A stretch of 64,000 bases of DNA, from NCBI RefSeq assembly GCF_039535475.1, contig NZ_BAAAXG010000026.1, positions 2,232,001 through 2,296,000 on the forward strand, read 5' to 3'. The DNA is from Streptomyces showdoensis. GTDB lineage: Bacteria; Actinomycetota; Actinomycetes; Streptomycetales; Streptomycetaceae. Position numbers and translations under genes: made by a program. The notes below the pieces were generated by a model that saw only the letters and a list, made by a program, of their open reading frames with translations, did no database searches and had not been told where the DNA came from. Below are positions 27,768 to 35,210 of the stretch, piece after piece. How positions within the stretch are numbered: position 1 is the first letter of the stretch; each line of letters opens with the position of its first letter.

Positions 27768-29819
27768 ATGGGGCGGCGTTCCGGTGGGCTGATCGGGATC
27801 TGGGCCGAGCAGCAGCGGGTCGCGCAGCGGCAACGGGAGGGGCAGCAGCAGGCGGTGCTCCGGCAGCAGCGTGACGCCGAGGGAGCGCAGCGGGCGTACG
27901 AGCGGGATGTCGCCCGGATGCAGAGGGACCAGAAGGCCGCCTATCGGCGGCACCGGGACGAGGACGCCCTGCGGCGGACCCGGGAGCTCGACGCGCGGGT
28001 CGCCGCGCTCGAAGGGCTGCTCGTCGCGGGGTGCCGGGTGCCGGCCTTCGGGGTCGAGGCCCTGCGGCAGGCCGAGGAGGTCGAGCCGTTCGCGCCCGGG
28101 CCCCTTGGGGTTCCCGTGGCCATGCCCGACCAGCGGTACTGCCAGGGGCACGGCGGGCGGGCGCGGTTCGAGCAGGACTGGTACGCGGCGCAGGCCGCCG
28201 ATGCCCGGCGCCTTGAGCAGCTGGCCGCGTACCGGCGGGAGTACGACGCGTGGGCCGCTGCCCGGCTCGCCGAGATCCGGCGCCACAACGACGGGCTCGC
28301 CGGGACCGCCGACGCCCTGCGGTCGGGCGAGCCGGACACGGTCGTCGACTACTTCTCGGCCGTGCTCTTCGCCTCCACCGCCTGGCCCGAGGGCTTCCCC
28401 CGGGAGGTCGCCGCCGCCTACGACCGTGCCGGCCGGACGTTCGTCCTCGACTGGGAGCTGCCCCCGTACGAGGTCGTCCCCGCCGCCAAGGGCGTCAAGT
28501 ACCTGCCCAGCACCGACCAGGACAAGGAGGTCCCGCGGCCCGTCACGCAGCGGCGGGCCCTTTACCGGGACGTCCTCTCCCAGAGTGTCCTCCTCGCCGT
28601 GCGGGAGCTGTTCGCCGCGGACCGCGCCGGCGCCCTGGAGAGCGTCGCCCTCAACGGGTACGTGGGCGGGGTCGATCCCGCCACCGGGCTGGCCGGACGG
28701 GTGTGCGTCGCGTCCGTGGTCGTCGGGCGGCAGGACTTCGACCGCTTGAACCTGGAGCTCGTCGGGGCGGTGGAGTGCCTGACCGGTGCCCTCGCCGGCC
28801 GGCTGTCGGCCAAGCCCGAGGAGCGCGTCGCCGTGGCGCCGCTCCGCACGCCCGACCAGGTGGGTTCCGAGGTCGTCGTGCAGGGCGACGGCGAGGAGCC
28901 CGACCTGCTCGCCATGGATCCGATCGCCTTCGAGGGGCTGGTGGCGGAGCTGTTCCGGGCCCGCGGGCTCCAGGCCGTGACCACGCGTCGTTCCAACGAC
29001 GGCGGGGTCGACGTCGAGGCGCTCGACTCCGACCCGATCAGTGGCGGGTCGATCGTCGTCCAGGTGAAGCGCTACCGGAACACCGTGCCGCCGACCGCCG
29101 TCCGCGACCTGTACGGCACCGTGCAGGACGCCGGCGCCAACAAGGGTGTGCTCGTCACCACCTCCCGGTTCGGGCCCGGCTCCTACACCTTCGCCAACGG
29201 CAAGCCCCTCACCCTGATCTCGGGGACCGAGCTCGTCGACCTCCTCCACCAGCACGGCCTGCGCGGGCGCCTCGGCCCAGGGACGACGCCCGCCCCCGTC
29301 GAGGCCGCGGTGACCCCGTCGCCCGAGGCCGCCGAGGACTTCAACCTGCTCGGCATGGTCTGGTCCGGCTCGGTCGCCCTCGACGTCTGCGCGCTCGTCT
29401 GCTCGGGCAGCCGGGTCCTCGGCGACGAGTGGTTCGTCTTCTTCAACAACCACTCCACGCCCGACGGCTCCGTCGCGATGGTCGCCGCCGCCCCCGGCGA
29501 CCGGGCCGCCGTCCGGGTCGGCTTCGACGCCCTGCCCGCCCGCGCCGACCGGCTCGTCCTCGTGGCCGCGGTGGACCCCGAGGTGAACCCGGACGCGGAC
29601 CTCGGCGGCTTCACCGACGCGGGCATCCGGCTCCGCGACGACGCCGGCGGCGAGCTCGACCGCCTCGAGGTCTCCGACGGGCGGCCCGGCGAGACGGCCC
29701 TCGTCCTCGGGTCCTTCCGGCGAAGGGCCGGCGGCGACTGGGACTTCGTTCTCGGCGGGAAGGGGTACCGGGGCGGTCTCGAGGAGCTGGTGGGGGACTT
29801 CGGGATTCAGGTGGAGTGA
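27768..29819 (+). CDS. Coiled coil - Mrr-type restriction endonuclease - TerD fusion
   Basis: A 683-residue three-part protein. Residues 10-90 form a Gln/Arg-rich coiled coil. Residues 100-380 are an unrecognised alpha/beta region. Residues 383-500 are an Mrr-type PD-(D/E)xK nuclease: MDPIAFEGLVAELF (acidic residue of helix 1), NDGGVDVEAL (Asp415) and VVQVKRYR (Gln432, Lys434), then the typical GVLVTTSRFGPGSYTFA. Residues 525-683 are a TerD/CABP-like domain: FNLLGMVWSGSVALDVCALV, WFVFFNNHSTPDGSV and later LGGFTDAGIRL. Mrr enzymes cut modified DNA; TerD proteins bind calcium in tellurite and phage resistance. The ATG at 27768 has GGGGAGGGG upstream. It is isolated next to the tRNA-Arg integration site. 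Confidence 0.85.
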   Translation: MGRRSGGLIGIWAEQQRVAQRQREGQQQAVLRQQRDAEGAQRAYERDVARMQRDQKAAYRRHRDEDALRRTRELDARVAALEGLLVAGCRVPAFGVEALRQAEEVEPFAPGPLGVPVAMPDQRYCQGHGGRARFEQDWYAAQAADARRLEQLAAYRREYDAWAAARLAEIRRHNDGLAGTADALRSGEPDTVVDYFSAVLFASTAWPEGFPREVAAAYDRAGRTFVLDWELPPYEVVPAAKGVKYLPSTDQDKEVPRPVTQRRALYRDVLSQSVLLAVRELFAADRAGALESVALNGYVGGVDPATGLAGRVCVASVVVGRQDFDRLNLELVGAVECLTGALAGRLSAKPEERVAVAPLRTPDQVGSEVVVQGDGEEPDLLAMDPIAFEGLVAELFRARGLQAVTTRRSNDGGVDVEALDSDPISGGSIVVQVKRYRNTVPPTAVRDLYGTVQDAGANKGVLVTTSRFGPGSYTFANGKPLTLISGTELVDLLHQHGLRGRLGPGTTPAPVEAAVTPSPEAAEDFNLLGMVWSGSVALDVCALVCSGSRVLGDEWFVFFNNHSTPDGSVAMVAAAPGDRAAVRVGFDALPARADRLVLVAAVDPEVNPDADLGGFTDAGIRLRDDAGGELDRLEVSDGRPGETALVLGSFRRRAGGDWDFVLGGKGYRGGLEELVGDFGIQVE

Positions 29820-29902
29820 GCGGCGACACGGCCGTCGGCGGGGCGTGGGGAAGCGCTGGGGAAACCCTGAGGACGCCGCCGTGCCCCGCTCCCGTCGACG
29901 AC

Positions 29903-29936
29903 GAGGGCCCCCTACCGAGATCGGTAGGGGGCCCTC
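29903..29936. terminator. Perfect hairpin, ancestral tRNA-Arg terminator
   Basis: GAGGGCCCCCTACCGA (29903-29918) pairs perfectly with TCGGTAGGGGGCCCTC (29921-29936). It sits five bases left of the left attachment repeat, exactly where the leftward tRNA-Arg transcript would have ended before integration. It also closes the Mrr-TerD gene from the other side. Confidence 0.75.
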
Positions 29937-29941
29937 GCCCT

Positions 29942-29985
29942 TGTGCCCCCGGCAGGATTCGAACCTGCGACACCCGCTTTAGGAG
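29942..29985. repeat. Left attachment site (44-bp direct repeat)
   Basis: This copy is identical over 44 bp to 46230-46273. It carries the T-arm and the anticodon-loop portion of tRNA-Arg(CCT) but lacks the 5' half, so it is the partial copy left by integration. Identity stops at AGGAG, within the anticodon loop/stem. Confidence 0.95.
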
Positions 29986-30112
29986 GTCTCTCACACCCCC
30001 CTGCCCACCTGCCCGAACGCCCCCACGGGCCGCTGACCTGCACGTTTCTCATTAGTCGGTATCAGCGGGTATTAGTTCGTACCTTGATCCCGTGTGTACG
30101 GGATGTGTACTG

Positions 30113-30877
30113 CTACTCCGGAGGCCGGTTGTACTTGGCGAGGGTGGACTGGTTGGTCGAGGCGTCGCGGAAGACGAGTTCCCACGGGCCGGTGTTGATG
30201 TCCATGTCCTTGCCGAAGCCGACCCACTTGCCCGCCATGCGCCGGCCGGTCGGCTCGACGAGCAGCTGCACGGCGCCGTGGTACCTGGCCCCGCGGTAGT
30301 AGCCGTCGGTGGCGGTCTGCTCGACCCATGTGCCGGTGACGACGCTGCCGTCGGCTGTGAGGTCCATGGTGAGCGGCGAGTCCGGGTTGGTCGACGCGCT
30401 GGGCAGTGAGCGGACCGTGAGCCGGTTGCCGTGCTGCAGGATGACGACGTGGTGCTGGCAGACGTAGGTGGCGTCTCGGCCGCTCGAGTAGAACTCGTAC
30501 CGGGACAGCCACACACCGCTGTAGTTGGCGCGCGGGTCGAGTTGAGTGCTGGCCGCGGCGACCGGTGGTGCGACTCCTTCCGCCGAGGAGGCAACGTCGT
30601 GCCCGCCTTGGCCGTCGTCGCCGACGCGGGCGGTGGGGACCATGCCGACGAAGCCGAGGGACGCGATGGGTATCCCTGTGACGGTCTCGAGGGCGCGGGC
30701 GTACTCGGGGCGGGGTGCGGCGACGGCGCCGGATTCCCAGCGCTGCACCAGCCGCTTGGTGGCGCCATTGGGGCGGCCGACGCGGTCGCCGGCCTGCCGG
30801 ATGGCGTGGGCGAAATCGTCCTGACTCATGAGCATTCCCATGCGTACCGCACGGAGTGTCGGGTTCGGTGGGGTCAT
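30113..30877 (-). CDS. XRE-type HTH protein with C-terminal beta-barrel-like domain
   Basis: A 254-residue protein. Residues 5-60 are a helix-turn-helix (RMGMLMSQDDFAHAIRQAGD, then TKRLVQRWESGAVAAPRPEY) followed by a hydrophobic linker (IPIASLGFVG). Residues 125-254 are rich in beta strands and look lipocalin-like: NYSGVWLSRYEF, YVCQHHVVILQHGNRLTVRS, VVTGTWVEQT, GYYRGARYHGAVQLLVEP and GKWVGFGKDMDINTGPWELV. The domain suggests binding of a small hydrophobic ligand, but no ligand residues can be named. The start ATG lies six bases after TACCTT read leftward, a leaderless arrangement. It is the leftmost gene of the element and divergent from the accessory operon. Confidence 0.8.
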   Translation of the reverse strand: MTPPNPTLRAVRMGMLMSQDDFAHAIRQAGDRVGRPNGATKRLVQRWESGAVAAPRPEYARALETVTGIPIASLGFVGMVPTARVGDDGQGGHDVASSAEGVAPPVAAASTQLDPRANYSGVWLSRYEFYSSGRDATYVCQHHVVILQHGNRLTVRSLPSASTNPDSPLTMDLTADGSVVTGTWVEQTATDGYYRGARYHGAVQLLVEPTGRRMAGKWVGFGKDMDINTGPWELVFRDASTNQSTLAKYNRPPE

Positions 30878-31050
30878 GGCTTCAAGGTAGCGCGAACACC
30901 CTTCGAACGACACCGAAATGACGCCCCGTAAGACGCCGAACTGTCGCCTGCCGTGACGCCGCGCGGGGCGACATGTCGGCGTCATGGTGGAGCCTGTCAG
31001 TGCCCCCACCAGGAGGAATGGACATGGACTTACGGATCCCGTCCAAGGTG

Positions 31051-31080
31051 TTGCACGTTAGACGCAGATGCGTCTATGGT
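31051..31080 (+). promoter_or_regulatory. Accessory-operon promoter with operator shared with the int promoter
   Basis: TTGCAC and TATGGT are separated by 18 bp; the spacer holds CAGATGC three bases before the -10 box. AGACGC/GCGTCT flank it as an inverted repeat. The promoter at 44259-44288 has the same layout base for base: TTGCAS, N8, CAGATGC, N3, TATGST. Confidence 0.75.
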
Positions 31081-31088
31081 GAACCCAT

Positions 31089-31107
31089 CGCTTCCACAAC
31101 GGAAGCG
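31089..31107 (+). promoter_or_regulatory. Leader hairpin of the first accessory operon
   Basis: CGCTTCC (31089-31095) pairs with GGAAGCG (31101-31107) over a five-base loop, just past the predicted start of transcription. The same seven-base stem recurs in the leader of the second accessory operon at 33513-33536. Confidence 0.5.
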
Positions 31108-31173
31108 GCCCCAGACGGTGCTACGAACACCGAAAGGGGCCTAGGTACCGACCCTGTAAACGAGGGACGAACC

Positions 31174-31692
31174 ATGACCATCACCGTACAGCGTGCTGCC
31201 CACAAGCTGCTGGCCTCTCTGCCCAGCGCGTTCCGCACGAAGCGGCCCGCCGTCGAGCCGGTCAGCATGACGAAGGCCCCCCGCACGTGGACCTTCACCG
31301 ACACGGCGACCGGCGAGCGGAAGACGTTCACCTGCATGCCGGGCTGCATCGACAGCCACGACGAGGTGCGCGACGGCGAGACGCTCGCCGAGGACATCTG
31401 GTGCTACCGGCAGTCCAGCGACGTCACCCTCCCCATCAACGACTCCGGGCGTCCGGAGGAGCTGTCCGTCCTGCGGGCCATGATGAACGTCGACCCGTTC
31501 GACCGGCGCATCGCCCACCGTCTGCCGCACATCGACCTCGAGGTCATGGACGGCGCGTGGATCGAGGGCCTGGACCCCGACGGGTTCGCCACCGTCATCA
31601 GCACCCTGCAGGGCCGCGTCGACGAGCTGCGGGCCATGCACGCCGAACTCGTCGCCGTCCGCGCCGCGTACCAGGGCCAGGTGGCCCGATGA
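31174..31692 (+). CDS. DUF6907-like protein
   Basis: A 172-residue protein. Residues 29-65 carry WTFTDTATGERKTFTCMPGC with IDSHDE, the cysteine/histidine pattern I associate with DUF6907 proteins of actinobacterial phages and integrative elements; a metal site is possible. The remainder has a predicted helical C-terminus (GRVDELRAMHAELVAVRAAY). Function unknown. GAGGGACG precedes the ATG at good spacing. Its stop overlaps the next start (ATGA), so it heads a five-gene coupled operon driven by the promoter at 31051. Two further genes in the element have similar motifs. Confidence 0.75.
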   Translation: MTITVQRAAHKLLASLPSAFRTKRPAVEPVSMTKAPRTWTFTDTATGERKTFTCMPGCIDSHDEVRDGETLAEDIWCYRQSSDVTLPINDSGRPEELSVLRAMMNVDPFDRRIAHRLPHIDLEVMDGAWIEGLDPDGFATVISTLQGRVDELRAMHAELVAVRAAYQGQVAR

Positions 31693-32276
31693 GCGACCGC
31701 GACCCCCTCCAGGGCGTGCCGGACGAGCTGAAGGACTGGCACCAGGGCGCCCTCGACGGCGACCCGGCCGTCTGTGCCGCCCCGCAGCCGATGCAGCCCG
31801 GATACCCGTGCATCCACTCCACGGGCTTCCACGAGCTCCACCGGGACGTGTACGGCCGCACCTGGCCCAACCGGCCCGAGGAGCCCCTGTACGTGGCGCG
31901 CAAGGCGCCGGTGGTCGACGGCATGGTGACCGTCGAGACCGGCGACCACGGGCCCGTGCACGTCCCGGAACCGTCCTGGTGCGTCGGCCTCCACCCGGCC
32001 GAGAGCTTCCAGGTGGACATCGAGCACCAGGGCGTTGAGACCGTCGCCGCCATCCCGACCCTGTGCCACGGCATCGTGCCCGCGCTCGGCGTCTCGCTGG
32101 TGCAGCGGCCGTTCTCCCCGACGGCGCCGCAGGTGCACGCCGTGGTGAACATGGCCGAGGACTTCCACGCCTTCTCGTCGACCGGCCTCGACATCGCCGC
32201 CGGCCTGCTCGTCGACCACGCCGCCGAACTCCGCCACATGGCACGGCAGTTGGCCGCCCTGGAGGTGCAGTCGTGA
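31689..32276 (+). CDS. DUF6907-related protein
   Basis: A 195-residue protein coupled to the preceding gene by ATGA and to the next by GTGA. Two short Cys/His clusters are visible: PGYPCIHSTGFHELH near 38-52 and PEPSWCVGLHPAESF near 94-108. The second is the DUF6907-like signature (PSWCxxxH). The C-terminal part (VVNMAEDFHAFSSTGLDIAA) is compatible with a small alpha/beta domain. Likely a paralogue of the flanking DUF6907-type genes. No enzymatic motif is seen. Confidence 0.72.
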   Translation: MSDRDPLQGVPDELKDWHQGALDGDPAVCAAPQPMQPGYPCIHSTGFHELHRDVYGRTWPNRPEEPLYVARKAPVVDGMVTVETGDHGPVHVPEPSWCVGLHPAESFQVDIEHQGVETVAAIPTLCHGIVPALGVSLVQRPFSPTAPQVHAVVNMAEDFHAFSSTGLDIAAGLLVDHAAELRHMARQLAALEVQS

Positions 32277-32629
32277 GCGCCGGATGGAAGGGGCCGGCCC
32301 GCCTGTTCGAGGACGCGTCCTACAAGACGCTGTGGGACCTGGAGATGGGTCCCGACGGCGAGGAGGACGGGCCCGACGACTACATCCGCGCCCTGCTGCC
32401 GGTCCTCGTCCAGTGGCGGAAGCGGCTGACGAAGAAGCGCGCCGAACTCCGCGGCCTGCCGGACAGCGACTACCGCCGGCGGTACGAGGGCTGGCTGCGG
32501 GAGGAGTCCGAGGGGTACCAGCGGGCCCTGCTGAAGCTGTCCGAGGCGTGGCTGACGTACTTCTTCTGCTTCGAGGGCTCCGGCGTTCCCACGTCGCTGA
32601 TCTTCGACCTGGACGGGGGCACCCAGTGA
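32273..32629 (+). CDS. Hypothetical protein, helical and charged
   Basis: A 118-residue protein in the coupled operon (GTGA overlap upstream, GTGA downstream). It is acidic at the N-terminus (LWDLEMGPDGEEDGPDDY) and basic in the middle (QWRKRLTKKRAELRGL), with tyrosine/tryptophan-rich helices near the end (GYQRALLKLSEAWLTYFFCF). I recognise no family. Tight coupling and codon use like its neighbours support a real gene. Confidence 0.7.
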   Translation: MSAGWKGPARLFEDASYKTLWDLEMGPDGEEDGPDDYIRALLPVLVQWRKRLTKKRAELRGLPDSDYRRRYEGWLREESEGYQRALLKLSEAWLTYFFCFEGSGVPTSLIFDLDGGTQ

Positions 32630-32817
32630 GCGCGTCGACGATCGCCCGGCCGACGGAGCGTCTGGCCCTGCTCGGCAGGAAGAAGCGTCAGCTGCCGTCC
32701 ATCGGCACCGCGTTCGCGGGCCTGGCACTCGCGGAGCGGGCCGGGGACCTTCACGGCGCGATGCTGTGCCGCCGGCTCGTCCAGCGGATCGCCCGGGACG
32801 GGAGGGTCGGCGAATGA
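32626..32817 (+). CDS. Small basic hypothetical protein
   Basis: A 63-residue protein starting at GTG and overlapping both neighbours (GTGA at 32626, ATGA at 32814). It is basic (RLALLGRKKRQLPS) with a leucine/alanine-rich amphipathic second half (AGLALAERAGDLHGAMLCRR). Family unknown. The overlaps argue strongly that it is translated. Confidence 0.68.
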   Translation: MSASTIARPTERLALLGRKKRQLPSIGTAFAGLALAERAGDLHGAMLCRRLVQRIARDGRVGE

Positions 32818-33098
32818 GCAACCGCGGGTTTCTCAGCAACCGGCAGACGAAGCGGATGATCCGCGCCTACGTCCTCGAGCGGGACGGCTGGCAGTGCCAC
32901 TACTGCCGGCAGCCGTTCGCCGACGAGGCCGACGTCACCCTCGACCACTACATCCCGTGGAGCCTGTGGCGGGAGAGCAGGCCCCGGAACATCGTCGTCG
33001 CCTGCTACCCGTGCAACCAGCTGAAGGCGGACGCTCTGCCGGTGACGTTGGCGTGGCTGCTGCTGCGTCTCGCGCCGTCGCTCGAGCTCGCCGCGTAG
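32814..33098 (+). CDS. HNH endonuclease
   Basis: A 94-residue HNH nuclease. WQCHYCRQPFADE supplies the first zinc-binding CxxC (near 27-30), TLDHYIPWS the catalytic His (near 44), and NIVVACYPCNQLKAD the second CxxC with the terminal Asn (near 60-72). Compact HNH proteins in phages and satellites nick or cleave DNA and often work beside the terminase in packaging. Here it is the last gene of the coupled operon, about 5.6 kb from the terminase small subunit and transcribed towards it. A strong terminator follows. It could instead be a homing or defence nuclease. Confidence 0.88.
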   Translation: MSNRGFLSNRQTKRMIRAYVLERDGWQCHYCRQPFADEADVTLDHYIPWSLWRESRPRNIVVACYPCNQLKADALPVTLAWLLLRLAPSLELAA

Positions 33099-33105
33099 CT
33101 GCCCC

Positions 33106-33142
33106 AGGGGACCCTCCCCGATGCAACCGGGGAGGGTCCCCT
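33106..33142 (+). terminator. Strong operon terminator
   Basis: AGGGGACCCTCCCC (33106-33119) pairs perfectly with GGGGAGGGTCCCCT (33129-33142) over nine bases, eight bases past the HNH stop. Confidence 0.8.
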
Positions 33143-33567
33143 GCGGGCCGTCACCGCAGCGTGCATGGAAAGTCCCCTTCCCCTCCTGAGGGGCGAAGAG
33201 TTCCCAGCGTGCGACCCATCTCTCCCCTCCCTCTGCGGGGGCCGTTGTCGCAGCGCTGGGACCTAATGCCCCTCTCATCGCCGGGGTCGAATCGGCACGT
33301 CGAATCCCATCGACTCCGGCGGCGGGAGAGGCCGCGAACGGGCAGCTCGTTCCACATGTGTTCCCGCCCCTGACTCCTACCGGGGACGGTCCCGCTGCGG
33401 AACACGGCACCCCTGCGGTTCCCAATCCCCCCTAGGCCCGACAGCCCAATACTCACTTGGCCTCCGAGGCGTTCCCGCCCTTTACCCCCATGGGCCGGTG
33501 CCCCTCGCAACCCGCTTCCCGACTGGCCCGGAAGCGGTCCCGGTAACCCTCCGAAGGAGACGTTCCC
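33143..33567 (+). promoter_or_regulatory. 425-bp gap and leader of the second accessory operon
   Basis: No credible gene is seen on either strand. The right end must hold the promoter for the gene at 33568, but no clear -35/-10 pair stands out. A hairpin lies at 33512-33537 (CCGCTTCC with GGAAGCGG, ten-base loop), 31 bases before the start codon. It shares its stem with the leader hairpin at 31089. Confidence 0.45.
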
Positions 33568-33951
33568 ATGACCCTGTACACGACCGACGACACCCGCAGC
33601 GTCGACCTCCCTCCCGCGCTCCCGCCCCTCACCCTGCATGGGGCCGTCGACCCGACCGACGAGCCGCGCGCCGTCGTCACCCTCCAGTTCGCCATGACCC
33701 GCGACATGCTCGCCGTCTGCGTCGACCTGGCCGCCGGCGGACCCGACGACGACCACCCGGACACGTGGACCGTCGAGTTCACCCGCGGCGCCGTCGACTG
33801 CATCGTCGCCACGCACAGCGTGACCCTTCTCCAGGAGTACGCCCGCGACTTCTCCGACCTGCTCGACGACCCGTCGATCCGCGAGCAGATCCAGGCCGAG
33901 TACCGGGCCATCGACCGCGCCTACCCGCTGTACGCCCCGAAGGAGTCCTGA
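33568..33951 (+). CDS. Hypothetical acidic protein
   Basis: A 127-residue acidic protein with AAGGAG at good spacing before ATG. It has alternating strands (VVTLQFAMTRDMLAVCVDLA, TWTVEFTRGAVDCIV) and a helical end (YARDFSDLLDDPSIREQIQA). No family recognised; length and charge are reminiscent of small phage or anti-restriction-type proteins, but this is only a resemblance. It heads a second accessory operon; the next start lies two bases past its stop. Confidence 0.7.
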   Translation: MTLYTTDDTRSVDLPPALPPLTLHGAVDPTDEPRAVVTLQFAMTRDMLAVCVDLAAGGPDDDHPDTWTVEFTRGAVDCIVATHSVTLLQEYARDFSDLLDDPSIREQIQAEYRAIDRAYPLYAPKES

Positions 33952-33953
33952 CC

Positions 33954-34349
33954 GTGAAGACGTACACCGGCCCCACCATCGGCGGCGCCACCGCCACCAT
34001 CCAGTGCCCCTCGTGGTGCGTCACCGACCACGCCTACTGGGACGACGACGCCGACGACTGCTTCCACCAGGGTGCGCCCCTCGAACTGGACCTGCCGCGC
34101 GACCGGGCCCGCTACAAGCCCGTCCGGGTGCCCGCGCTCACCGCGGAGCTGCGCCTGCACTCCACCGACCCCAGCCCGGCCGCCGCCTCGGTCTGGGCCC
34201 AGTTCTCCGAGTTCAAGGAGGACGGCCTCGAACTCGACCTGGCCGGCGTCGACCACCTGCTGCAGGCGCTCGACGACTACCGGGCCGGACTCGTCAGGCT
34301 CCGCGGCCAGCTGGACCGCCTCGACACCGACCGCCGCACCAACCGCTAA
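33954..34349 (+). CDS. DUF6907-family protein
   Basis: A 131-residue protein with the clearest DUF6907 signature of the element: ATIQCPSWCVTDHAYWDDDA near residues 13-32, followed by CFHQGAPLELDL. The C-terminal half has a beta strand (AELRLHSTDPS), then ASVWAQFSEFKEDGLELDLA and a helix LLQALDDYRAGLVRLRGQL. The Cys/His cluster may bind zinc. Start is GTG at 33954 with AAGGAG upstream overlapping the previous stop. Function unknown, but such proteins recur in Streptomyces mobile elements and phages. Confidence 0.8.
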   Translation: MKTYTGPTIGGATATIQCPSWCVTDHAYWDDDADDCFHQGAPLELDLPRDRARYKPVRVPALTAELRLHSTDPSPAAASVWAQFSEFKEDGLELDLAGVDHLLQALDDYRAGLVRLRGQLDRLDTDRRTNR

Positions 34350-34372
34350 CACCAACTCACCGGAGGAACCCC

Positions 34373-34615
34373 ATGGCCCTGTTCAAGAAGCCCACCCCGA
34401 CCCAGAAGGCCAACTGGAAGGCCCGCCTGACCGGATCGACGCAGCGGTACAGCGGCACCGTCGACGAGCTCAAGACCGACCTGCGGGCCGAGCTCGCCAA
34501 GACGACCGACCCCGCCGACAAGAAGCAGCTGGAGAACCTGCTGAAGCTGGCCGAGCAGGGCGACGTGCCCCCGTGGATCGCCGGCGGCAACCACGACCCC
34601 AACCGGCGCCACTGA
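34373..34615 (+). CDS. Small lysine-rich hypothetical protein
   Basis: An 80-residue basic protein preceded by GGAGG at ideal spacing. It is mostly helical (KPTPTQKANWKARLTGS, VDELKTDLRAELAKT, KKQLENLLKLAEQGD) and ends in WIAGGNHDPNRRH. No family recognised. It is third in the second accessory operon, 23 bases past the previous stop. Confidence 0.65.
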   Translation: MALFKKPTPTQKANWKARLTGSTQRYSGTVDELKTDLRAELAKTTDPADKKQLENLLKLAEQGDVPPWIAGGNHDPNRRH

Positions 34616-34705
34616 CTTCCCTGGCGACCGCCTGAGAACTTCCTGAAATCCCAGGAAAGCCTGGTCACCCGTGCCCGCACTCCACCGGGCACGGTCGGCC
34701 TGATC

Positions 34706-34737
34706 TTCGCGGCACCGCGAAAGTGATCACTTTATGG
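34706..34737 (+). promoter_or_regulatory. Terminator-like repeat and 14-bp palindromic operator
   Basis: TTCGCG/CGCGAA (34706-34721) overlaps the perfect palindrome AAAGTGATCACTTT (34720-34733), then ATGG. TGATCACTT-N-ATGG recurs, read leftward, at 38738-38751 before the terminase gene, which suggests one shared regulator. Confidence 0.5.
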
Positions 34738-34800
34738 ACGCCCATGAAGTGATGAGCGGCCCGCATACCGCAGCCAGCCCGGAGAGGGGATGATGACGGC

Positions 34801-35067
34801 ATGGACTCCGAACTTCATGCAGCCTTCCGAGAGATCCAGGAGAACGGCGACGTCGACGGCGCGCCCCAGTACACCCTGGAGATCGTGCACCGAGGCCACT
34901 TCCTCACGAAGTTCACCAGCCCGACGCCCATCCCCCTCCCCTCCGAGGGAGACGAAATCTCCGTTCACGGAGTAGAGGTCATCACGGGCCGGATCTCGAT
35001 GTCCTACCAGACGACCGAGGCGGGCGGTACGCACGTCTGGGCCGAGATCGAGGTCGAACTCCCGTAG
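34801..35067 (+). CDS. Hypothetical acidic protein
   Basis: An 88-residue acidic protein with a helical start (SELHAAFREIQENGDVDGA) and several beta strands (QYTLEIVHRGHFLTKF, VEVITGRISMSYQT, HVWAEIEVELP). No family recognised. It has its own promoter region with the 34720 palindrome. GGAGAGGGG lies 11 bases before the ATG, which is somewhat far. It is the last rightward gene before the repeat-rich centre. Confidence 0.6.
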   Translation: MDSELHAAFREIQENGDVDGAPQYTLEIVHRGHFLTKFTSPTPIPLPSEGDEISVHGVEVITGRISMSYQTTEAGGTHVWAEIEVELP

Positions 35068-35210
35068 GGGCTGCGGGGCCGCCGACGGCGGCTGCTACCG
35101 CCCTGCCAGCCGCTGCTAGACCCCAGGTCGCAGCCGCTAGATCTACTGGTCACGGCCGCTACAGCTGGCCGCCCCGACCAGCCTCATAGCACCCCGATAG
35201 CAGGGGCCAT

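Noticed and set aside
29942..29985. A second tRNA-Arg gene at the left boundary
   Set aside because: Only the 3' half is present; sequence diverges after the anticodon loop, so it is an attachment-site remnant.
33143..33567. Leftward gene in the gap at 33.1-33.9 kb
   Set aside because: The open frames there are shadows of the rightward gene at 33568 or lack coding bias and ribosome-binding sites.
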